DNA of 64,000 nt from Rhynchopus sp. YZ270_cl-10 (taxonomy: Eukaryota > Euglenozoa > Diplonemea > Diplonemida > Diplonemidae), in assembly GCA_964035575.1 (NCBI GenBank), contig OZ037846.1, positions 151,501 to 215,500 on the forward strand. Direction: 5' to 3'. The translations under genes and the position numbers were made by a program. Below the pieces are notes generated by a model. It saw only the letters and a program-made list of their open reading frames with translations. It did not search any database and was not told the origin of the DNA. This document shows positions 19,801 to 31,993 of this stretch, in pieces; the first letter of the stretch is position 1; the number at the start of each line of letters is the position of its first letter.

Positions 19801-22800
19801 AGTTTCCAAACAGAGGTTTGTCCAGAACCTGGACACCACGCGCCTCAGCGGCTTTGATCATGTCGTCAGCGCCGATTGCGGTGCGCAGCTGGTCGTACTG
19901 CGTGGTGCTCATGACCTGCGGGGTGGAGTAAATGTAGCGCTTCACGCCTTCCTCGCATGGTGGTGCCGAGTGCGATCCGTCATATGCGAAGAGTGCACGG
20001 TCAGTGGGAAGTACCTGAGACAAATCCAACACAGTGAGGAACGACGCAGAGGCTCTCGCTGTGATTGGTTCAAACGGGTTTTCAAAATGCTTTTCCGGAG
20101 AAATCGGGGGCAGCGGAAGCTTGTCAAAGAAAGCCTTCAGCCACGAACTTTCACTTTGCGTGCGCACCTGGAAGAAGACGCTCACCACAACGTACTTCGT
20201 ACCAGACAGCGCTGTGGTTCCCTGCGAGACCGCAACCTGGTGGTACAACATCACTTCCATGCTGTACTTTCCTCCCTCGATTGTGTGCTCGCTTGGTGTG
20301 TGGAACTCAATGTGGGACAAAACGTACTTCCGGTTCGATTGGTTGGGGTCTTCGATCCATCCGGGGCTCTGCATGAAGGTCATTTTAAGCTTCGCCATGT
20401 CGTTCTCGATTCTGTAAGTGTTCTCCGTCCCGGTAGCGGAGTAGGTGTACGAAAGGTCCTGGAGGGTGCTGTCGATGAAGGGGACGTCCAAGGCAATGGG
20501 CGACTGCTCCTGCCCAGCGCAGGTCGGGTACATTTGTGTTGTGCTCTTCGAATCCTGCAGGCTTGCCCACAGGGTTGGTCCACGGTTGTTGACTTCAGCA
20601 TAGTGCCATGGATGCACCGCACCCACACCGCACGTTGCCGAGGCCGTTTGGATCGGTGAATCTGTTGCTCCCGTTATCTTTCCCATCGGAGGGACACCTC
20701 CGGTACTCTTCATTCGTACCTGACGCGCTTTGAGGGGTTGTGCAGGACGGACGTTGCCGACCTGCGTGCAGGGGAGAATGTTGACACCAGCCTTGGCAGC
20801 TTCGCTCGCTTCTTGGCCGAGACCCAGCGCATTGCGCAACTCAGATACCTGCGACTCGGAGATACGCTGCGGGTTGGAGTACACGTACCACCTCTTCCCT
20901 TCTGTGCACGGTGGAGCCGTCTCTGACCCTTCGTAGGTGAAGTACTCTTTGCTAGCGGGAAGTGCGTTGGCGATGTCCAAGGTGCGTTCGAGAACCTGCT
21001 TGTTGTTTTGGAAGAGCTGGTAAGGGTTACCATAGAGAGATTCCTGCGAGACAGGGTCGCTCGGCATGCTCCCCCAGAAGGCGTCGATCCATTCGTTCTT
21101 GGTGTCCCCCTGGGATTCGAAGAAAACAGAAATCCCAACAAATTCAGGTCCCACAGCAGACCCCGGCTGTCCGGTCGCCTTTTTATGAGAAATCTGCATT
21201 TCCGCATCAAAATGCCTCCCCCCTACAGTATGCTCGCTTGGCGCTTTGAAAGTAATACCGGTTACCTCATACCGGGTGTCGCCATTGTTAGGGTCTTGCA
21301 TAGCTCCCATGGAGCCTGCTTTGAACTCAAGATGAACAGAAGCCTGGTTGTTTACTACAGTGTACGTCGCGCCTTGGCTGTATTTATAGACTAAAGCCTT
21401 GAGTGCGTTGTCCACAACCGCCTCTTCCATGTTGGCAGGGCTTTGTTGAGTTCCGGTGTTGCAGGTAGGGTAGAGGGGTGCGCCTGCAGGGGCGGTGACG
21501 GTACTCCATTGGGAAGGCCCTCTGCTGTTTGCTTCCGTGTAGAGCCAGGGCTGTTGGGTGGCAGGTTCCTCGCAGGTTCCTGAGGTGGAGATGGCAGACC
21601 ATCCACCGGTTTTGGTTGCGCCAGACACAATGCCAGTGGGGGCGACACCTGCGTCGCTGCTCATCTTGATTGTTCTGGTGTTCAAAGGTTGGGTCGGGCG
21701 GTTGTTGCCAAAGGTTGTGCAGGGTTTCGGGTGGTACCCCTTCTTCGCAGCCTCCGTCAATTCTCCAGTCAAATTGAGGGATTGGCGATAATTATTCAGT
21801 TGTGTTTGACTAATTCCGACCGGAGTGGTGTAGACGTACCACTTCACACCTTCTGTGCATGGAGGCTCTGTGAAGGAGCCGTCATAAGTGAAATACTCTC
21901 TCGATGAAGGAAGTGAGGCATGCACATTGAGCGGTACTTCGATGACAGTTGAGGAGCGTTTGTGGAACCCTGCGTAAGGGGTTTGGTGCGCGAACTCTGC
22001 CGTCAGAGGGGTGGTCTGGAGGAAGGCCCAGAAGGATTCCAGCCATGGGTTGTCCAGCGCCGTCACTTCAAACAGAACTGTTACCACCAAATCACGGTAC
22101 TTCGAAAACCCCTCGACCCCTTGCGGCTGCACAGCGGGGCCAGACTCTCTGTGCACAATGTGCATCTCCATGTCATAGAGACCGCCGTTCACAGAGTGTT
22201 CACTGGGGCTGTGGAAGTGGAGGTTGTGCAGATCGTAGCGCTTCATGCCTAGGTTAGGATCGGTGATGTGCCCGTTGGTTCCGTCTGTGTTTTCGAAGGA
22301 AACTCTGCCGTTCTTTTGGTTGTTTTCGACGACGTAACCGACCTGCTGGGGGTATGTGTATTCCAACGCCTTTAACGTTTCGTCGAGCTGTGCAGCCGAG
22401 ATGTCAACAGGGGATTGCTCCTTCGAGTTGCCTGCAGCGCAGTCAGGGTAGAGGGGTGCCGCTCCTACGGTCTCGGTCATGGCACCCCAGCTGGTTGGTC
22501 CGCGGTTGTCACCTTCGGTGTACAGCCACGGCAGTACTGAGCACCGTTCGTCGTCAAAATGCACGGAGGTGACCGGACCGCTTGCTTCCTTCGCGACGGT
22601 GCCGCTCTTCTTCAAGACTCTGGTGTTGACCGGCTGCACCGGACGGTTGTTGCCAAAGGTGGAGCATTTGCTAGGGGAGAACCCCATGCCCTTCGCGGTG
22701 GTCAGCTCCTCTTCGAAGCCCATGAGTTCCCTGAAGAGTGCCAGCTGCTTGCGGCCGACCTCGAGAGGCGTGGTGTAGACGTACCACTGCACACCTTCCG

Positions 22801-25800
22801 TGCAGGGTGGTACCGTGATGCTGCCGGCGTAGGTGATGAACTCCGATGCGGGTGGGATCAGTTCTTGTGCGGAGAAGGTGGTCTGCACTTCGGCAGTCTG
22901 GCTCGTGAAGGATTGCCATGCGGAGGTGTACAGCGTGCTTGGCTGCAGCGGGGTGGGTCGCATGTGCTGAAAGAACTTCTCAAGAACCGGGTTGTCCGCC
23001 TCGCGAACCTGAAACAGCACCGCAACGGAGACCCGCTTCACTTCGTCGTGAATGTTCGCGTTTGCTGGCTGGCCGATTGCCTCGCGGTGATGGAATTGGA
23101 CCTCCATATCGTACAGACCCCCTTCAATCGCATGCTCCGAAGGTGCGTGGAACTCTATGTGGTTCAACTCAAACCTCTTCGACCCGAGGTTCGGATCCTG
23201 TACGTATCCTAACGACCTCGCGTCGGTGCAGGCAATGGGGGAGGGTGTCCTGTCTGGCGGTTCTGCCTGCGCATTGGCAGACCGCTTGGTGGTGGTTCCA
23301 GTGTGCCAAGGGGCGGCCCGCACGGTGATGACCTGAGACCGCTGGTTGTTCTCGACGTTCATCTCGCAGATGGTGTTGTAGCTGAAGACGAGGGGTTGGA
23401 GGTTGAGGTCCGTCACCATGTGTGTAGCGTTCATATTCAGCGGCGACTGCTGCTCCCCTGCCGTGCAGGTAGGGAACAGCGCCGCACCACCCCCTTGCGA
23501 GGTCAGCGTCCCCCAGTTCTCCGGGCCCCTCTGGGCGACGTCGGCGTACCCCCAGGGCTGGTAGCCGGTGCCTCCTGCACCACAGTCTCCTTGCCCACCA
23601 CCTTGGCTGACGTCAACCAGCTGGACCACATCCGAGGTGCTAGTTGTGATGGTCGTCCCAGCAGGAATGTTCGCCGGAGGGGGCTCTGTGGCGCCCTGCA
23701 CTGCTCCTTCATGCGCAACACCGGATTTGCTGTACATACTCACAGTTCTCCCATTCGCAACCTGCACAGGACGGTTGTTCCCATAGGTCTCGCAGGTGGC
23801 TGCGGTGAATTGGTTTTTCTTGGCCTCGGAAAGCTCGTCGTTGAACCCCATTTTGCTTTTAAACTGCGCTAGCTGCCCTGCACTGATCCCTGACGGCGTC
23901 GTGTACACATACCACTGTACCCCCTCTGTACACGGCGGGGCAGTCTTCGACCCCGTGTAAGAAAAGAAGTCCTGCACCTTGGGGAGGCCTCCGGTAAGGT
24001 CTACGGCTGGGCTAATAGGGCCGCTGATGCGTGGTTCGATACTGTCCTGTGGGTTTGCGAAGAGCGTGGAGGGGGTGACGGGGAGGTTCTGAAGGGAGCC
24101 CCAGAAGGCAGAGAGGAAGATGTTGTCGGTAGCCTCGGTCTCGAAGAGAACCGACACATGAAGCCATTTTGTGGAGGCAAACGACTGAGCCGAGGTCGGC
24201 TGCGAGCCATCCGCTTCGTGAACCATGATCAACTCCAGCTGCCTCAACCCTGTCCCCACCGCATGCTGCGACGGTGCGTGCAACTGAAACTCCACCAAAT
24301 TGAACTTCATATTCCCCATATTCGGATTCGTGATATACCCTGGGGACGTCGTGAATACCACCTTCATCATGTTTTGCCAATTCTGCACAGTGAACTCTCT
24401 TCCCTGCACGTAGGAGTACACCAACGGCACTAGCGTCTCATCAATTCGCGCCTTATCAATGCGAACAGGAGACTGAGAGACACCCGAGCCGCAGGTAGGG
24501 AACAAAAGCGTGTTGGTGGTAGGGCTTTTGATGGCGCCCCATGAGGTAGGTCCGCGGTTGAGGACGTCCGCGTACAGCCAGGTCTGGTCTTTGCAGTCGA
24601 CATCCGTCTGATGCGCGGAAAACACCTTTCCAGGAGTGTTCGCTGCCGCCTCCGTTCTCTTCACAACACGCGTCCCCAGGGGTTGGATCGGACGGTTGTT
24701 CCCAAACGTCGCGCACCTCTGAGGGATGAACCCCTTCTCCTGCGCCACCTTCAACTCCCCGGTGTAATTCATTGCCCCTGATATCGCCGCAATCTGTGTC
24801 AAGGACATCGTATTGGCGGTGGTGAAGACGTACCACCTCGCCTTCTCCGTGCACGGCGGCTGTGTCAACGAGCCATCATACGTATAGTACCCTCTGTCTG
24901 CCGGCAGCCCTTTCGCAAGACTGAGAGGTTCCGAAAGACCGGTCCGTTTTGTCGCCTGAAACTCACCATACGGGGAGGTGTACTGTTCGTCGAGGCTTCT
25001 TGGGCGTTGTTGGAGTTGTCCCCAAAGATCTTTGAGGAATTCATGATCAGGTCCATCAGCCTTGAACAACACCGCAACACCAAGGTATTTTGAGTCCGCA
25101 GAAACACCACTAACCTGCCCTGTGGAGTCGCGGTGCATCAGCTGCATTTCCATTTCGTAGTGGCCTCCTTCGATGGAATGTTCGGACGGCGTTCTGAAGA
25201 CGACGTGCGTTAATTCATAACGTTTTTGGGTGTTTGTATCAACGACGTACCCAGCAGGGGTGGCGAAGGTTACGAAAATGGCGGCGCCGTCGTTTTGAAT
25301 GGTGTAGCCCGTTGCAGTGCCATATTGGAAGTCGAGCGGGGCGAGGGTTTTGTCGACGACAGACGCGCCGGTGGAGAGGCTGATGGGGCTTTGTTCTGCG
25401 CCTCCACAGGAAGGGTAGAGGGGGATGCCAGAGTTCTGTGCTGCGACGGTGGACCAGCGGGCAGGGCCACGCTCGCTCACCTCAGCGTAGAGCCATGGCT
25501 GTTGGAGGATGTCGTCGCAGGTTTGTTTGGTTGCAACAATCGAGGTGTCCGTCGCTCCTACTACCGACCCCACCTCGGCAATGCCCGACACAGAGTACAT
25601 GCGCACAACACGGCCGTTGAGGGCTTGAACCGGACGGTTGTTCCCAAACACCTCGCAGTTGTCAATCGGAAACCCAAAAGAGGCTGCCACTGCTGCTTCC
25701 TCGACGAGCCCCAGCTTCTCCCTCAACAACGCAACCTGCGCCGCCGTGGTCGATATTGTGTGCGCGTAGACGTACCACTTCACGCTCTGCGCGCACCCAT

Positions 25801-26527
25801 CAATAGGAGACGTGAACGATCCGTCATACGTAAAATACTCTCTTTCCTTCGACGACTGCCTAATAGTACTCCAAGGAACCGGCAGGATCGAGGTCATATC
25901 GAGAGGGGTCACTCCGGTGTTCGAGGTTTCCGTAAATTCGCTGAAGTCCGTTGAATAGAGGTTCGCGGCAGAGATCGGCACCGACGGAATCTTATCAAGA
26001 AACGACGTGAAGAAGGTATGCTCCACAGAGGACTTTGTGTTCACAAGAATCGCGGTGATGAGCGTCACAAACTGAGGATACGCAGACGCAGCATCGGGTT
26101 GCCCTGTTGCCGACGCTGTATGGACAAGCTGCAATTCTACGTCAGAAAGACCTTCTTCGACCGAATGCTCGGCAGGTGCATGGATGTCGATATATTTCAA
26201 ATCGAATTTCTTCCCTCCCAGGTTGAAGTCACTAAGCGAGCCAGCATCAGAAGTAAACTCAATGCGTACGAACGCACGCAAATGCCTTACGGTGTAGTCC
26301 GAGGTCGTCACATAGGCGTACAGCAACGGCAGCAGGGTGTCGTCAATCACAGCCTCCTCAATCTGAATCGGCGACTGCTGGTTCCCCGCGCAGTCGCCGT
26401 ACAGGACGTCCCCAGTGTTCGTGTGGCGCATGGTCCCCCACTGTGCAGGGCCACGGTTCGAGACGGTACTATACAACCACGGCTGTGTAATGCCCATAGC
26501 GGCCGCAGCAAGCAGATGAAGAAGCAT
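16838..26527 (-). CDS. Giant membrane protein: seven carbonic-anhydrase domains, SEA-like modules, Tudor-like tail
   Basis: Five exons: 26527-19145, 18938-18752, 18643 (or 18616)-18480, 18154-17831, 17695-16838; introns start GTATG and phases agree throughout, giving about 2970 aa. The ATG at 26527 opens a signal peptide (MLLHLLAAAAMG). Seven alpha-carbonic-anhydrase domains begin near residues 14, 341, 646, 988, 1331, 1657 and 1971, each with a xPWxY...RGP start and a GN(N)RPxQ-type end. Only domain 5 has all three zinc His (1437, 1439 in LHFHSPSEH; 1456 in MEMHIVH). The others replace one to three with Asp, Glu, Gln, Arg, Lys, Ile, Met or similar. Residues 2285-2690 hold repeated SEA-like (ferredoxin-fold) modules, then a Thr/Pro linker, one span (FWLIIAGAVLLCLICIIIL) and a 230-residue tail with three Tudor/SH3-like modules. 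Likely an external CO2/bicarbonate enzyme or a glycan- or partner-binding scaffold; both are inference. Confidence 0.9.
18283..18345 (+). repeat. Dispersed repeat 'S' fragment inside intron 3 of the carbonic-anhydrase gene
   Basis: CCCTCTCGTACAGAATACC followed by TTAGTACGTGGCAGG and the hairpin TCCACCGGGGTGGA. It is a diverged match to the second half of repeat 'S' and lies antisense to the host gene in the intron 18479-18155. Confidence 0.55.
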
Positions 26528-26915
26528 TTTATACAATAAATAAAACTTTGAAGAAAGGTGTGTGTGGAGGAGGAGGGGGGGGGAAAGCAGTGCTGCCCCT
26601 CCTGTCTGTGTGGGGGGAAATTGGATGATGGGGGTGTTTTTGCGTATCGACGAACTGTAGCACGACAACGAAAACTGGGAATACGAACAGCAAAAAAAAG
26701 TGAAAATAGAACTTTTTTTTCTTCATGGGTTGGGAACGCGCATGACATGTTTTGAAGTGGCTGTCCGCTAAAGGGAGCAGAGAGCAAGATAGAGAGGGGG
26801 TCAACCAGATAAAAGATAAAACAAAAAAAAGTTTTGCGTTCCTCGTGTTCTTGTCGTTGTCCCTTTCCAGGTTGTGAGGTGAGTGGTGGGTGCGATAGCG
26901 GACAGGCGCAATACC
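26528..26915. other. Spacer between the carbonic-anhydrase and ankyrin genes
   Basis: Upstream of the carbonic-anhydrase ATG the minus strand is pyrimidine-rich. It offers a splice acceptor-like TTCAAAG about 20 bases before the ATG, a possible trans-splice site (speculative). Segmental duplication copy A begins near 26680. The site near 26815 is the empty version of the insertion at 32133-32989. Confidence 0.5.
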
Positions 26916-29168
26916 TTATTGCGCAAAGACTCCCCTACGGTGCTCGAGGAGAACCTGCACCACACCTGCATGTCCTTTCACCCTCGCATAATCCCTTGCA
27001 GTGTGGCCCAACAAATTTCTGTGGTTCACATCCACCTCTGGCAAGCCCACAAGATAGCGCACAGTCTCGGTGTGTCCATGACAAGCCGCAACGCTGAGGC
27101 ATCTGTCACTCTTGCCATCCACCGCACACACGTCCGCACCTGCTTCGACCAACATCTGCACAATTTCAGGATTTCCCACCATACAAGCACGGTGAAGAGG
27201 CGAACGTCCATTGTCGTTCTTTGCTTCGACGTCTGCCCCCGCATCAATGAGCACCTTCACCACATCTGAGTGGTTCTCAAACACTGCGCGGTGCAGTGAA
27301 GTGTAGCCCCTGTTATTTAAGTGATTCATGTCCACTTCTGGCAAGCCCACAAGATAGCGCACAGTCTCGGTGTGTCCCTCATATGATGCACACATAAGAC
27401 ACGTATATCCCTTGTTGTCTGTGGCACGCACTTCTGCACCTGCTTTCACCAACAGCTTCACAACGTCGAGTCCTCTCGAAAGGTGCAGAGGCGAACTTCC
27501 CGTGTCATCATCCTTTGCCTCGATGTCTGCCCCTGCATCAATGAGCACCTCCATCACATCTGCATGATTGTGATTAGCTGCGCAGTGCAACGCAGTGAGG
27601 CCTTTGTTATTCTTGCGATTCACGTCCACCTGTGGCAAACCCACAAGATAGCGCACAGTCTCGGTGTGTCCACGATAGGTCGCAAAGATAAGACATGTGG
27701 TTCCTTCGTTGCTTGTGGCACGTACTCCTGCACCTGCTTTCACCAACATCTTCACAATCTGGAGATTCGCACTGCTTGCCACGAGGAGTGGCGAACGTCC
27801 ATCGTTGCCCTTTCGCTCAATATCTGCCCCCGCATCAATGAGCACCTCCACCACATCTGCATGCTTTTTACGTACTGCAGAGAACAACGCAGAGCGGCCG
27901 TCGTCAGATATGTGATTCACGTCCACATCCTTCAAGCCCACAAGATAGCGCACAGTCTCGGTGTGTCCCTCATATGATGCACACATAAGACACGTATATC
28001 CCTTGTTGTCTGTGGCACGCACTTCTGCACCTGCTTTCACCAACAGCTTCGCAACGTCGAGTCCTCTCGAAAGGTGCAGAGGCGAACTTCCCGTGTCATC
28101 ATCCTTTGCCTCGATGTCTGCCCCTGCATCAATGAGCACCTCCATCGCATCTGCCTGGTTGTGATTAGCTGCGCAGTGCAACGCAGTGAGGCCTTTGTTA
28201 TTCTTGTGATTCACGTCCACCTGTGGCAAGCCCACAAGATAGCGCACAGTCTCGGTGTGTCCACGATAGGTCGCAAAGATAAGACATGTGTTTCCTTCGT
28301 TGCTTGTGGCACGTACTCCTGCACCTGCTTTCACCAACATTTTCACAATCTGGAGATTCGCACTGCTTGCCACGAGGAGCGAACGTCCATCGTCGCCCTT
28401 TCGCTCAATATCTGCCCCTGCATCAATGAGCACCTTCACCACATCTGCATGCTCTTGACGTACTGCAGAGACCAACGCAGAGCGGCCGTCGTCAGATATG
28501 TGATTCACGTCCACATCCTTCAAGCCCACAAGATAGCGCACAGTCTCGGTGTGTCCATGGTGTGACGCACACATAAGACACGTATATCCCTCGTTGTCTG
28601 TGGCACGCACTTCTGCACTTGCTTTCACCAACAGCTTCACAACGTCGAGTGCTCCTGAACGGCAAGCCCAGTGCAGAGGCGAACGTCCCATATCATCCTT
28701 TGTTTCGATGTCTGCCCCTACATCACTGAGCACCTGACACACTGCAGGGTCCGCCCACATGGCTGGACAGGCACGCCCTTCTAAATCCTCCTGCCCGTGT
28801 GGGACCATCGCCACGTTGCTGCAGACTGACTTCCAATACTGCAAGAGGACCTCCGTGCACATCCACGCAGTGTGGTCTGCGTGGACGCACTCACTCAGCA
28901 AGATCCCGAAGGCCATCTGCGTTGTCTCAACATACGGAAGAAGCAGTGCGAGGCATTCATCGTGGTTCCCTCTGCATGCCTCGTGCACAGCATCGAATGA
29001 CACTGTTTTGCTGTCTGTGTCTGGGCTGAGCTTCTCAAGTCCCGCCCGCACAGCAGTCATGTCCCCCTTCTTGGAAGCCTCCACCAAGACCTCGTCTGCA
29101 GAAATCTTTGTACTCTTTGGTGGGTTCTCGTCCAATGCAGTGTCCACAGCCACGTGTCGCTTCGACAT
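26916..29168 (-). CDS. Ankyrin-repeat protein, copy A (750 aa)
   Basis: Starts at ATG 29168 (MSKRHVAVDTALDENPPKS) and runs uninterrupted to 26916. A charged N-terminal region of about 130 residues, itself weakly ankyrin-like, is followed by roughly 17 ankyrin repeats of the form G-S/T-P/A-LH-A...HADVVxVLIDAGADI to the C-terminus (VLLEHRRGVFAQ). The repeat array has grown by recent duplication: a 591-bp unit (197 aa) occurs twice in tandem, starting near 27371 and 27962 and almost identical. There is no signal peptide or membrane span, so it is likely a cytosolic or nuclear scaffold; the partner is unknown. It is the longer paralogue of the gene at 33094-34545. The large number of near-identical repeats makes exact repeat count assembly-sensitive. 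Confidence 0.92.
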   Translation of the reverse strand: MSKRHVAVDTALDENPPKSTKISADEVLVEASKKGDMTAVRAGLEKLSPDTDSKTVSFDAVHEACRGNHDECLALLLPYVETTQMAFGILLSECVHADHTAWMCTEVLLQYWKSVCSNVAMVPHGQEDLEGRACPAMWADPAVCQVLSDVGADIETKDDMGRSPLHWACRSGALDVVKLLVKASAEVRATDNEGYTCLMCASHHGHTETVRYLVGLKDVDVNHISDDGRSALVSAVRQEHADVVKVLIDAGADIERKGDDGRSLLVASSANLQIVKMLVKAGAGVRATSNEGNTCLIFATYRGHTETVRYLVGLPQVDVNHKNNKGLTALHCAANHNQADAMEVLIDAGADIEAKDDDTGSSPLHLSRGLDVAKLLVKAGAEVRATDNKGYTCLMCASYEGHTETVRYLVGLKDVDVNHISDDGRSALFSAVRKKHADVVEVLIDAGADIERKGNDGRSPLLVASSANLQIVKMLVKAGAGVRATSNEGTTCLIFATYRGHTETVRYLVGLPQVDVNRKNNKGLTALHCAANHNHADVMEVLIDAGADIEAKDDDTGSSPLHLSRGLDVVKLLVKAGAEVRATDNKGYTCLMCASYEGHTETVRYLVGLPEVDMNHLNNRGYTSLHRAVFENHSDVVKVLIDAGADVEAKNDNGRSPLHRACMVGNPEIVQMLVEAGADVCAVDGKSDRCLSVAACHGHTETVRYLVGLPEVDVNHRNLLGHTARDYARVKGHAGVVQVLLEHRRGVFAQ

Positions 29169-29963
29169 GGTTTTTATTTAGTATGCTGGCGGGCGGTGTG
29201 TTTTTCTCTCCACATTGAGGGCTAACAAACGACCCTTTAACAAAACTGAGTTCTGACAGTTCGTTTGAGCACCTGGTGCGCTGTGTGCATGCAGATACCT
29301 GCTGTGACACTTAGACAAACTCAATTTGCAGGTCCTAACAGGGCCTATAAGTTAAGAAGCAGTCATTCCACTTCGAGCACTCGTTCCTTTGCCATCACTT
29401 CCAAGGTCCATTGGGCCCCGTCGTGGGTCCAAGTATGTCAAGGGGTTCCGACCTAGGGGCTATCAAATGGGGTAACATTAGGATTTTTTTCAAATAAAAA
29501 ACGTGTTTCTGTGTTCTGATGAAATCAACCCCACAGCCCCATAAAAATGAGCCCAAAAACCCCGATTTTGGGGTGATACTCCTGGGGGGTGGGGTGGAAA
29601 TCAGAAGTGCCTCGTGCCTGGGTCGGAAGACCTTTGGCAAAACGTGACAGTGTGTACCTTTGGTACATCTGCACCGGGTGGAAACAAGATTTTGATCCTA
29701 AACCTCTCTGTGCTTAGAACCGTTGGGAAGCGGGGGGCGCAGTGTTCGCTCTGCAACGCCACTAAAAGGTTAACATTGAAAGCAGAAGATGAACGGCGAA
29801 CCAAATACTCGCCGTGTTCCAGCTACATACCACCTTGAAGCAAGCTGTCCTCTTACCCCATCCCGTCAGTTGGCACAACAGAAGCACTTCAAAAGACAGC
29901 CACGCCCGGAAGAGGTGGGTTTATTTTGTGCTGTTCTGGAAAAAGTAAGTGTAAAAAAATAGC

Positions 29964-30667
29964 TATTTATTCGTCTGAGGAAATATTCACTTTTCCTCAC
30001 ACGAGTGTACCTTTCAGAAACGAGTGGCATTTTACCCCACGAGCGAAGCGAGTGGGATAAAGTCAGCCACGAGTTTCTGAAAGGGCACGAGTGGAGGGAA
30101 AGTGAATATTTCACCAGAATATAATAGTTTTCTCAACTGAAGGAAAAGTAGCTCTAAGCAAACCCCGTGGAAGAAGTGTGGGGTGAATATGCAGAAAAAA
30201 ATGACGATTTTTTGGTGGGAATGTTTTTCACAGAAAATCGAATTTCACTATTAAGATTGGCTCTGCTCGACACCCAGTAAGGCTACTATGGGACATTTTG
30301 GCCCGAATACCAGGCCGTATTTTCAAAAGATTGATAATCCCAGTATATGGTATAGCCCTGTGGTACCAAATTTTTGGCCGAAAAAATGGACCAAAAAATG
30401 GTCATGTTGGTCACGGTGACAAAATGTGAAGCAGAGATATCATAATGACCCACTCTCCCACCCAATTTTTTTTTTTTCGACCCCCCCTCTACTTTTCCTC
30501 ACCAAAAAAAGCCTCACACATAGGCTTTTTTCTACACAAACCCCAGCCAAAAATTATTGCTACTTTTCCAAATTGCGTGAGGAAAAGTGGCTATGTGTGA
30601 GGAAAAGTGAATTTATCCTCACACTTCTTCCACGGGGTTTGCTCAGAGCTACTTTTCCTCAGTTGAG
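29964..30667. mobile_element. Composite foldback insertion in copy A with an empty site in copy B
   Basis: Absent from copy B, where 35238-35255 reads straight through (A-run then TAGTGTAC). Both junctions end in A-run plus TAG, so the target duplication is at least TAG and perhaps up to ten bases. The left part (29964-30125) is a hairpin running CTATT to AATAG with GCGAAGC at its apex (30043-30049). The right part (30127-30667) has 57-bp inverted ends, starting TTTTCTCAACTGA. The word TTTTCCTCACAC and its complement recur about seven times. No gene. The empty site shows that insertion followed the duplication. Confidence 0.8.
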
Positions 30668-30926
30668 AAAAAAAATAGTGTACTTTGTGTCCACTTCTTT
30701 CTGAGCGACCCTTCCCTCCCTCCCCCTTTTTTTGTGACAAAAAAAGGGCATTTGAAAAGAGTGTAACGGTATCCACAAAACGAGAGATAGGCGAGGAACG
30801 GCTGCGTCGCGGGGGGGAAAAAAGCGAGGTGTCTACACGTCATCAAATAATCAAAAGAAGAAACCACCCGTACCAAGAACACCTATAGGGTTGAGACGAA
30901 CCTTGCAATGACCGCACCTTTTTTTT

Positions 30927-30974
30927 GAAAACTTGGTTGTATTAATGTAGCCACCCTAGAGTGTGCTCCAGTAT
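30927..30974 (+). repeat. Dispersed repeat 'G' copy within duplication copy A
   Basis: Matches the copy at 35472-35513 in the other duplicon, so it was present before the duplication. It ends 11 bases before the stop codon of the cyclase 3' fragment. Confidence 0.75.
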
Positions 30975-30984
30975 TTTCATCCAC

Positions 30985-31089
30985 TCAACACACAAGCCGA
31001 TAGACGTCGTGGCTCCCTTTGTGCGGGACCAGCACATCCCCGAGGGAGGTGGTGACGTGCCCCTCTGGTGGTGCGAAGAGACACACATT
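30985..31089 (-). pseudogene. Cyclase gene 3' fragment carried by the duplication
   Basis: Reads the last 34 codons and the stop of the adenylate cyclase gene (NVCLFAPPEGHVTTSLGDVL... ending DVYRLVC), matching 35520-35624 almost exactly. The duplication breakpoint lies at its upstream edge (31090). There is no start codon and no reason to expect a product. The neighbouring sequence beyond 31090 is unrelated to the cyclase. Confidence 0.9.
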
Positions 31090-31090
31090 G

Positions 31091-31993
31091 TCCAGTCACA
31101 GGTACACAGGTACACAGGTACACCACATCACGTTTTATCTCGTGCATCCCACGCTTCACAGCTGGTCTGTGAATGTGCGCTTTGTGTGGTTTTGTGTATC
31201 CCAAAGGAAGTCGTCGCCCAAAGCATTTTGACTAAACGTGTGAACGTTGTGAACCTGGAATCGATAGCAGACAGGAAAAGAGGATGGGCAGGCAGCGCCT
31301 GCCCGACCTGTGTGAAGTGAATCAGTGATTGCCTGACAGATGTCTGGGGAACCGTGTGTTCTGTGTGTATCCATGTACGGAGTATATCCCATTCCCCCCA
31401 GCAATTACCAAAAGTGCACGGTGGCCCATGGACCACCGCGACCTAGTTACCACCTATGACTAGTCATATGACAAGGTGCATGTAATGAGTGGCGTTTGGC
31501 CTTAGCCCTGGTTGTTTTTCTTGAGATTATGTGTTGTACCAACGTTACATGTGTGTAACCTTACAACGTCACCTCCCATCCCTGTATGTTTTTGCCTGTA
31601 TAAATGGGCGAGTTGTGGCCGAGTTGTGGCCGAGTTGTGCCGAGTATAGGGCGAGTTGTGCCGAGTATAGGGCGAGTTGTGGCCGAGTTGTGCGAGTTTT
31701 GGGCGAGTTGTTAGGTGAAATCGTAAAGTTCCGACAACTCGCCCAAAAACGACTCGGCGGGCACCTATGCCTAGGGGGGGGGGGGGGGGGGTTTTCGGGG
31801 TCGGGAAGAATAATAATAAATAAAAATTAATCCAAAACAAAAACTTCTCCAAAAAGGCAAGCTATTTATTCTGCCCATTTTTTTCTTTTTCTTTTTTTTT
31901 TTTTTGCTATTTTTTTCAGGCTCTCCGCTAGGATTTCCGATTTTGAAAATATTCTGTTGATGGTCCACGTTGGCTTTGCGTAAAAAGTTGGCA
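31091..31993. other. Junction region between the two duplication copies
   Basis: No gene. Holds a tandem array of CGAGTTGTG(GC)-type words at 31611-31712, followed by inverted copies (CAACTCGCCC, GACTCGGC) up to 31760, and a run of 18 G at 31774-31791. Confidence 0.6.

Larger units (their letters stand above)
26680..31090. repeat. Segmental duplication, copy A
   Basis: Homologous, in the same orientation, to 31994-35625. It carries an ankyrin-repeat gene, its 5' flank and the last 34 codons of a cyclase gene. Relative to copy B it has an extra 0.7 kb insertion (29964-30667) and lacks the 0.86 kb element at 32133-32989. It also keeps ankyrin-gene sequence missing from copy B. Confidence 0.92.
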
